Assembly: GCA_046292445.1 (NCBI GenBank)
Contig: JBKBQT010000003.1
Span: 1 to 64,000 of the forward strand
Reading direction: 5' to 3'
DNA: 64,000 nucleotides
Origin: CALIZF01 sp046292445
Lineage (GTDB): Bacteria; Pseudomonadota; Alphaproteobacteria; Rhodobacterales; Rhodobacteraceae
Shown: one piece after another, positions 59,285 through 64,000 of the stretch
Layout: every line of letters starts with the position of its first letter
Numbering within the stretch: position 1 is the stretch's first letter
Notes under the pieces: model-generated
Databases searched by the model: none
Told to the model about the DNA's origin: nothing
Seen by the model: the letters and a program-made list of their open reading frames with translations, nothing else
Made by a program: the position numbers and the translations under genes

Positions 59285-59833
59285 ATGCACACCCTGCCCG
59301 AAGCCCATGTGTTCATCGCGACATCGCTTGACGGCTACATCGCCGCGCCGGACGGCGGGATCGGCTGGCTCACCGGTCTGCCCGTGCCGACCGGCGAGGA
59401 TCACGGCTATGCCGCCTTCATCGCCGGGATCGACGCGGTGCTGATGGGGCGCGCGACCTACGACACGGTGCTGGGGTTCGGCGACTGGCCCTTCAAGGTG
59501 CCGGTGATGGTGCTGTCGCGCAGCCTGACCGACGGGGATCTGCGCGCCGATCTCGCGGGGCGGGTGCGCATCGAGGCCGGCGGCCCCCGCGCGGCACTGG
59601 ACCGTCTGGGCGCGGACGGGGCGAGGCGGGTCTATCTCGACGGCGGGCAGGTCATTTCGGCGGCGCTCCGCGAGGGGCTGGTGACGCGGATGACCGTCAC
59701 GCGGGTGCCCGTCCTTCTCGGCGGCGGCCTGCCGCTCTTCGGGCAGACCGGGCGGCACGGGCTTCACCATGTCGAGACGCGGGTCTGGGCCCACGGTTTC
59801 GTGCAGTCGGTCTATTCCCTCCCCGTCGGCTGA
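59285..59833 (+). CDS. RibD/dihydrofolate reductase-fold protein
   Basis: 182 aa. 'VFIATSLDGYIAAPDGGIGWL', 'AVLMGRATYDTVLGFGDWPF' and 'YLDGGQVISAALREGLVTRMTVTRVPVLLGGGLPLF' define the RibD C-terminal/DHFR-like family, NADPH-dependent reductases of mostly unknown substrate. It is divergent from fdsG and convergent with icd, so no context for its role. True folate reduction is unlikely given the shorter, YyaP-like sequence. Confidence 0.85.
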   Translation: MHTLPEAHVFIATSLDGYIAAPDGGIGWLTGLPVPTGEDHGYAAFIAGIDAVLMGRATYDTVLGFGDWPFKVPVMVLSRSLTDGDLRADLAGRVRIEAGGPRAALDRLGADGARRVYLDGGQVISAALREGLVTRMTVTRVPVLLGGGLPLFGQTGRHGLHHVETRVWAHGFVQSVYSLPVG

Positions 59834-60094
59834 GCGGCGACAGCAAGCCCGAAGGCATGGCTCGCGCCCGCAACGGGGCCATCAGCGACCTGCGGCATGG
59901 ATGACCCCGCGCGGCGGCGGCGAGCCCGGGCAGACGCGCACGCACCGCGTGCCGCGCGCAGCACGCCGGCAAGGCGCCCGCGCCCATCCCCGCCCGCGGG
60001 GGGGACGGGTTGCGCACGGGTCCGGCGCACGGCGGCGGCGGCCGGGCCGGCACGGGACCGCGCGCCGCCCCCCGCCCCCCCGCCCCCGCAGGGT

Positions 60095-61309
60095 TCAGCC
60101 CGCAAGCGCCTTGTTCAGATACTCGTCCACCTTCTCGAGATAGCCCATCGTGGTCAGCCACTTCTGGTCCGGCCCGACGAGCAGCGCGAGATCCTTGGTC
60201 ATGAACCCGTCCTCGACCGCCTGCACCGTCACCCGTTCCAGCGTCTCGGCGAACCGCGCCAGCGCGGCGTTCCCGTCGAGCTTGGCGCGATGCCGCAGGC
60301 CGCCCGTCCAGGCGTAGATCGAGGCGATGGAATTCGTCGAGGTCTCGCGCCCCTTCTGGTGCTCGCGGTAGTGGCGCGTGACGGTGCCATGCGCCGCCTC
60401 GGCCTCGACCGTCTTGCCGTCCGGCGTCATGAGGACCGAGGTCATCAGCCCGAGGCTGCCGAAGCCCTGCGCCACCGTGTCGGACTGCACGTCGCCGTCG
60501 TAGTTCTTGCAGGCCCAGACATAGCCGCCCGACCATTTCAGCGCCGAGGCCACCATGTCGTCGATCAGCCGGTGTTCGTAGGTGATCCCCGCCGCCTTGA
60601 AGGCATCGGCGAATTCCTCGTCATAGACCTTCTGGAAGAGATCCTTGAAGCGCCCGTCATAGGCCTTGAGGATCGTGTTCTTGGTCGACAGATACACCGG
60701 CCAGCCCTTGACGAGCCCGTAGTTGAGCGAGGCGCGGGCGAAATCGAGGATCGAGGCGTCGAGGTTGTACATCCCCATCACCACGCCCGACCCCGGCGCA
60801 TCGAACACCTCGCGCTCGATCACGGTGCCGTCCTCGCCGACGAACTTGAGCGTCAGCTTGCCCGCCCCCGGAAAGCGGAAATCGGTCGCGCGATACTGGT
60901 CGCCGTAGGCGTGGCGGCCGACGACGATGGGCTGCGTCCAGCCGGGCACGAGGCGCGGCACGTTCTTGCAGATGATCGGTTCGCGGAAGATCACGCCGCC
61001 GAGGATGTTGCGGATCGTCCCGTTGGGCGAGCGCCACATCTGCTTGAGCCCGAATTCCTCGACCCGCGCCTCGTCCGGGGTGATGGTGGCGCATTTGACG
61101 CCCACGCCATGCTTGGCGATGGCATGGGCCGCGGCGACGGTCACCTGATCGTCGGTCCGGTCGCGTTCCTCGATGCCGAGGTCGTAGTAGTGCAGATCGA
61201 TATCGAGATAGGGCAGGATGAGCTTTTTCTTGATGAAGTCCCAGATGATCCGGGTCATCTCGTCGCCGTCGAGCTCGACGACGGGGTTTTCTACCTTGAT
61301 CTTGGTCAT
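60095..61309 (-). CDS. icd: NADP-dependent isocitrate dehydrogenase
   Basis: 404 aa, the eukaryote-like monomer family used by many alphaproteobacteria. 'VENPVVELDGDEMTRIIW' opens the protein. The isocitrate/Mg residues are in 'MWRSPNGTIRNILGG', 'FREPII', 'YLSTKNTILKAYDGRF' and 'NYDGDVQSDTVAQGFGSLGLM', and the NADP site is in 'EAAHGTVTRHYREHQKG'. I chose ATG 61309 because GGAG (61317-61320) is 7 bases from it but only 1 base from ATG 61315. It stands alone, convergent with the RibD/DHFR-like gene. Confidence 0.96.
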   Translation of the reverse strand: MTKIKVENPVVELDGDEMTRIIWDFIKKKLILPYLDIDLHYYDLGIEERDRTDDQVTVAAAHAIAKHGVGVKCATITPDEARVEEFGLKQMWRSPNGTIRNILGGVIFREPIICKNVPRLVPGWTQPIVVGRHAYGDQYRATDFRFPGAGKLTLKFVGEDGTVIEREVFDAPGSGVVMGMYNLDASILDFARASLNYGLVKGWPVYLSTKNTILKAYDGRFKDLFQKVYDEEFADAFKAAGITYEHRLIDDMVASALKWSGGYVWACKNYDGDVQSDTVAQGFGSLGLMTSVLMTPDGKTVEAEAAHGTVTRHYREHQKGRETSTNSIASIYAWTGGLRHRAKLDGNAALARFAETLERVTVQAVEDGFMTKDLALLVGPDQKWLTTMGYLEKVDEYLNKALAG

Positions 61310-61425
61310 GCCCATGCTCCGCCAATTCGGGATTCGCTGCCGCTTCCTAGCGGAAAAGCCGGCGGGCGGAAAGTAATGTATGCGACGGCATACAGATTTG
61401 TCGCATCACCCGTGCCCTTGACGGA

Positions 61426-62151
61426 TCAGCCGCCCACCGCCGCGCCGACGCCATAAGCCACAAGGGCGCAGAGGCCGCCGACGCCGACCGTTTCCCCGAG
61501 GGCTTGCCGAGCCGCCTCGCCGGTGGCCCGCCAGCGCGCGACGCCGAGCGCGCAGAGCGCGGCGCATGTCGCGCCGACCGACGTGGCAAAGGCCGCTTCG
61601 GCCGGCAGCATCGTCCAGGGCAGGATCGGCACGACCCCGAAGGCGAGAAACGCGGCGAATGTGGCGAGGGCTTGCGCCCGGGCATCCTCGCCGCCCGGAT
61701 CGGCAAGGCCGTCCTCGCGTGCGAGCATGTAGTCGGCGGCAAGCGCCGGGTGGCGGACCAGCGCGACGGCAAGCCTCTGCGCCTCCGCCGGATCAAGGTC
61801 CCGGTCGGCGAGAAGCGCGGCAAGGCGCGTGGTCGCGCCCGGCGGATCGGCCGCGATGACGGCGCTGCGCCGGGCGTGTTCGACGGTCCAGACCGCCCGG
61901 GCCGAGCGCGCCGCGAGGAAGGCGCCGAGCCCCATCGACACGCCGTCTGCAAAGAGGTTGGCCAGCCCGAACACCATCACGGCCAGCGCCCCGGCCTCGG
62001 CAATCGCGCCGCCCGCCGCGCCTGCGCCGGCAAAGCCCGCGACGACGGCAAAGGTCGTCACGATCCCGTCGTTGCCGCCATAGACGATCTGGCGCAGGTA
62101 GGTCTGCGCGCGGTTGATCCGCCGCGGTTTCGGGTCGGGCGTGGTCGGCAT
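61426..62151 (-). CDS. VIT1/CCC1-family iron or manganese transporter
   Basis: 241 aa. The N-terminal motif 'LRQIVYGGNDGIVTTFAVVAGFAGA' and 'GLANLFADGVSMGLGAFLAARS' are signatures of the VIT1 family. About five hydrophobic segments are visible, at about 28-48, 52-75, 155-175, 180-198 and 215-238. The cytoplasmic middle part has the charged metal-handling helices. It probably moves Fe2+ or Mn2+ across the inner membrane. Metal choice cannot be read from the sequence. Confidence 0.9.
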   Translation of the reverse strand: MPTTPDPKPRRINRAQTYLRQIVYGGNDGIVTTFAVVAGFAGAGAAGGAIAEAGALAVMVFGLANLFADGVSMGLGAFLAARSARAVWTVEHARRSAVIAADPPGATTRLAALLADRDLDPAEAQRLAVALVRHPALAADYMLAREDGLADPGGEDARAQALATFAAFLAFGVVPILPWTMLPAEAAFATSVGATCAALCALGVARWRATGEAARQALGETVGVGGLCALVAYGVGAAVGG

Positions 62152-62406
62152 GGCTGGTCCCGTCGGGCGGGTTGGCTATCGACAGGCCTAGCGGGACGCA
62201 GCCCTGCTGGAAAGGGGCTGGAGGGCCTCGATCCGGGCGCGGCGCGATGCCGGCAGCCCCCCGCGCAGGAAAGCGAAAGCCCGGCCGTGAACGCGGCCCC
62301 ACCGGCACGGGGCGCCGCCGGCGATCCTCGCGCCCCTGCGCGGCGCGCGCCGGCTGGCCCGGACCAGCGCGCCGCCAGCCGGTCGGCCGGCGTCCTGCCC
62401 TGCCCG

Positions 62407-62670
62407 TCAGTGGCCGGAGCCGTGGTCGCGCGGCGCATCGGGCGCATCCTGCCCTGCGGCCTTGGCCGCCACCGCCGCATCTAGGAACGCACGCGCCCGA
62501 CGTTCGGCGAGGCGGATGCGGATCGCGGTCAGGAATGCCTCCTGCAGGGTCGGCGACGACGTGCCGATCACCCGGCCGACCTTTTCGTAGAACCGGTCGT
62601 CGCCAAGCGCGTCCTGCCGGTCGAGCACGTCGCGGGCCAGGGCATCGGCCAGATCCTCGGTCACGCCCAT
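62407..62670 (-). CDS. conserved-looking small protein of unknown function
   Basis: 87 aa from ATG 62670, directly after the hydrolase stop with a 1-base gap. It is mostly helical and charged: 'TEDLADALARDVLDRQDALGDDRFYEKVGRVIG' and 'LQEAFLTAIRIRLAERRARAFLDAAVAAKAAG'. No domain recognised. Codon use and coupling to the hydrolase gene argue that it is real. A longer frame from 62706 overlaps the hydrolase. Confidence 0.7.
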   Translation of the reverse strand: MGVTEDLADALARDVLDRQDALGDDRFYEKVGRVIGTSSPTLQEAFLTAIRIRLAERRARAFLDAAVAAKAAGQDAPDAPRDHGSGH

Positions 62671-62671
62671 G

Positions 62672-63331
62672 TCAGCGGGTGCCCTCGGTGAGGCGGCGGC
62701 GCACATAGGACGACACGGCGGCGATCATCGGTTTCATATGCGCCTCGTCATCCTCGAAGAAATGACCCGCACCCTCGATCTGGGTATGGGTGATCGTGAT
62801 CCCCTTCTGCTCGTGGAGCTTGTTCACGAGTGTCGCGGTATCCTTGGGCGGGGCGACACGATCGGCGCTCCCGTGGATGATGAGGCCCGAGGCGGGGCAT
62901 GGCGCGAGGAAGGTGAAATCATACATGTTGGCGGGCGGGGCGACCGAGATGAATCCGGTGATCTCCGGCCGCCGCATCAGCAGCTGCATCCCGATCCAGG
63001 CGCCGAAGCTGAAGCCCGCGACCCAGCAGTGCTTGGCATTCTGGTTGAGCGACTGGAGATAGTCGAGCGCCGAGGCGGCATCGGAAAGCTCGCCGATGCC
63101 CTGATCGTATTCGCCCTGGCTGCGCCCGACGCCGCGGAAGTTGAACCGCAGGACAGTGAAGCCGAGGTTGTAGAACGCATAATGCAGGTTGTAGACGACG
63201 CGGTTGTTCATCGTCCCGCCGAATTGCGGATGCGGGTGCAGGATGATGGCGATGGGCGCGTCGCGGTCCTTTTGCGGATGGTAGCGGCCTTCGAGCCGGC
63301 CGTCCGGGCCGGGGAAGATGACTTCGGGCAT
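62672..63331 (-). CDS. alpha/beta hydrolase
   Basis: 219 aa. 'AIILHPHPQFGGTMNNRVVYNLHYAFYNLGFTVLRFNFRGVGRSQGEYDQGIGE' is the typical start of the small alpha/beta hydrolase family. The nucleophile elbow is 'GFSFG', the acid is in 'HGSADRVAPP' and the histidine in 'IEGAGHFF'. The substrate is unknown; esterase activity is probable. Divergent from iscR, with 195 bases between. Confidence 0.88.
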   Translation of the reverse strand: MPEVIFPGPDGRLEGRYHPQKDRDAPIAIILHPHPQFGGTMNNRVVYNLHYAFYNLGFTVLRFNFRGVGRSQGEYDQGIGELSDAASALDYLQSLNQNAKHCWVAGFSFGAWIGMQLLMRRPEITGFISVAPPANMYDFTFLAPCPASGLIIHGSADRVAPPKDTATLVNKLHEQKGITITHTQIEGAGHFFEDDEAHMKPMIAAVSSYVRRRLTEGTR

Positions 63332-63526
63332 GCGTGCGCCGTCCCTCGATACCGATGTGCCGGGGGGCTTGCCTGCGCGGCTTGACGCGCGGGACCCGAC
63401 TTCCTAGACCCGGACCGCTGCGGCACAGCGGCCACCGACGGCCTTCGTGAGTTAAGGCGGCCGGCGCGCCGCGTCAATGGCGGCGGCGTGCGCGGCCCGG
63501 CAGAGCGGGCGGCAGGGAGGCGAGCG

Positions 63527-63997
63527 ATGAAGTTGTCGACCAAGGGCCGTTATGCGATGGTCGCACTGGCCGATCTGGCGCTGGCGGGCGAAGCGGGTTC
63601 GGAGGGTCGCGTGTCGCTGGCCGAGATCGCGCGGCGCCAGGACATCAGCCTGCCCTATCTGGAGCAGCTTTTCGTCAAGCTGCGCCGGGCCGGTCTGGTC
63701 GAATCGGTGCGCGGACCGGGCGGCGGCTATCGGCTGGCGCGGTCGGCCGATGCGATCCGGGTGTCCGAGGTGCTCGAGGCGGTGGACGAAACGGTGAGCG
63801 CGATGCACACCGGCGCGGGCGCGACCGGGGGCCTGTCGGGCACCCGGGCGCAGTCGCTGACCAACCGGCTGTGGGAGGGGCTTTCGGCGCAGGTCTATGT
63901 CTTCCTGCACCAGGCGCGGCTGTCGGACGTCGTCGGCAATGCGCTGACCCCCTGCCCGGCTGTGCCGGTGCTGCTCTCGGTCGTGGACGAGGACTGA
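63527..63997 (+). CDS. iscR: Rrf2-family regulator IscR, without the canonical cysteine triplet
   Basis: 156 aa. Winged-helix 'STKGRYAMVALADLALAG' with 'SLAEIARRQDISLPYLEQLFVKLRRAGLVESVRGPGGGYRLAR', as in IscR. The usual C-x5-C-x7-C cluster region between residues 90 and 112 has no cysteine ('SAMHTGAGATGGLSGTRAQS'). The only cysteine is Cys143 in 'LTPCPAVP'. Rhodobacter sphaeroides IscR is known to lack the standard triplet, so this is a family trait rather than damage. GGGAGG lies upstream of ATG 63527. It presumably controls the isc/suf genes expected just beyond the window. Confidence 0.92.
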   Translation: MKLSTKGRYAMVALADLALAGEAGSEGRVSLAEIARRQDISLPYLEQLFVKLRRAGLVESVRGPGGGYRLARSADAIRVSEVLEAVDETVSAMHTGAGATGGLSGTRAQSLTNRLWEGLSAQVYVFLHQARLSDVVGNALTPCPAVPVLLSVVDED

Positions 63998-64000
63998 GCC

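Noticed and set aside
59834..60094. A gene or RNA in the 261-bp convergent spacer before icd
   Set aside because: Only very GC-rich low-complexity sequence; open frames there are Arg/Pro/Ala-rich shadows and no hairpin with a U-tract was found.
62152..62406. Regulatory RNA in the 255-bp spacer between the VIT-family gene and the small unknown gene
   Set aside because: No conserved motif or convincing stem series could be seen by eye.

Overview
This is a GC-rich window from an alphaproteobacterium, most likely a member of the Rhodobacteraceae. The evidence is gene content and style. The IscR-type regulator (63527-63997) lacks the usual cysteine triplet. There is a soluble FdsGBA formate dehydrogenase with fdhD and fdsD, and a serralysin-like RTX protein without a classical signal peptide. 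ABC operons are tightly packed with ATGA/TGATG overlaps, and intergenic elements resemble ones common in that family. The sequence is a draft: there is a 10-N gap at 22124-22133, a homopolymer frameshift at 47031-47039 and an in-frame stop at 49546-49548. I see no rRNA, tRNA, CRISPR array, insertion sequence or integrase.

Layout. 1-159 is the end of a LysR regulator. 469-8827 is a carbohydrate/polyol unit: a LacI regulator with a palindromic operator, binding protein, two permeases, a small membrane protein, two ATPases and a one-chain DhaK-DhaL dihydroxyacetone kinase. 8912-17225 holds core and mixed genes: tgt, two RTX proteins (one an M10 metalloprotease), a SufT-like and an IscA-like Fe-S assembly protein, tpiA and a GMC oxidoreductase. 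17264-24647 contains two divergent phosphonate-type ABC transporters sharing a 259-bp control region with Pho-box-like repeats. 24687-28957 is an AfuABC/PhnSTV-like transporter.

28984-53025 is the most interesting part, a purine-related catabolic region. A leftward operon encodes a BMP-family nucleoside/base transporter, an 8-oxoguanine-deaminase-like enzyme, a Rieske-type oxygenase catalytic protein that lacks its Rieske cluster, and a guanine-deaminase-like enzyme. Divergent from it are a small acylphosphatase-like protein, a stand-alone Rieske protein, a GST-like protein and a LysR regulator. A further rightward operon follows: a two-subunit TPP decarboxylase, a GMC oxidoreductase, an amidohydrolase, a second Rieske-less catalytic protein, a FAD-molybdenum hydroxylase fusion (frameshifted), its [2Fe-2S] subunit, and an aldehyde dehydrogenase (interrupted by a stop). 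The same 15-bp palindrome, TTGCG-N5-CGCAA, lies in front of both transcription units, so one LysR regulon is likely. Adenosine and adenine deaminase genes follow.

The Rieske-less catalytic proteins, stand-alone Rieske protein and GST-like partner recall the NdmC-NdmD-NdmE methylxanthine N-demethylase of Pseudomonas putida CBB5. My hypothesis is a split Rieske oxygenase acting on a modified (perhaps N-methylated) purine. Products would go to deamination and hydroxylation, and one-carbon waste to the neighbouring formate dehydrogenase (53171-59143). The substrate is inferred, not shown.

The window ends with a RibD/DHFR-like protein, NADP isocitrate dehydrogenase, a VIT-family metal transporter, a small unknown protein, an alpha/beta hydrolase and iscR.
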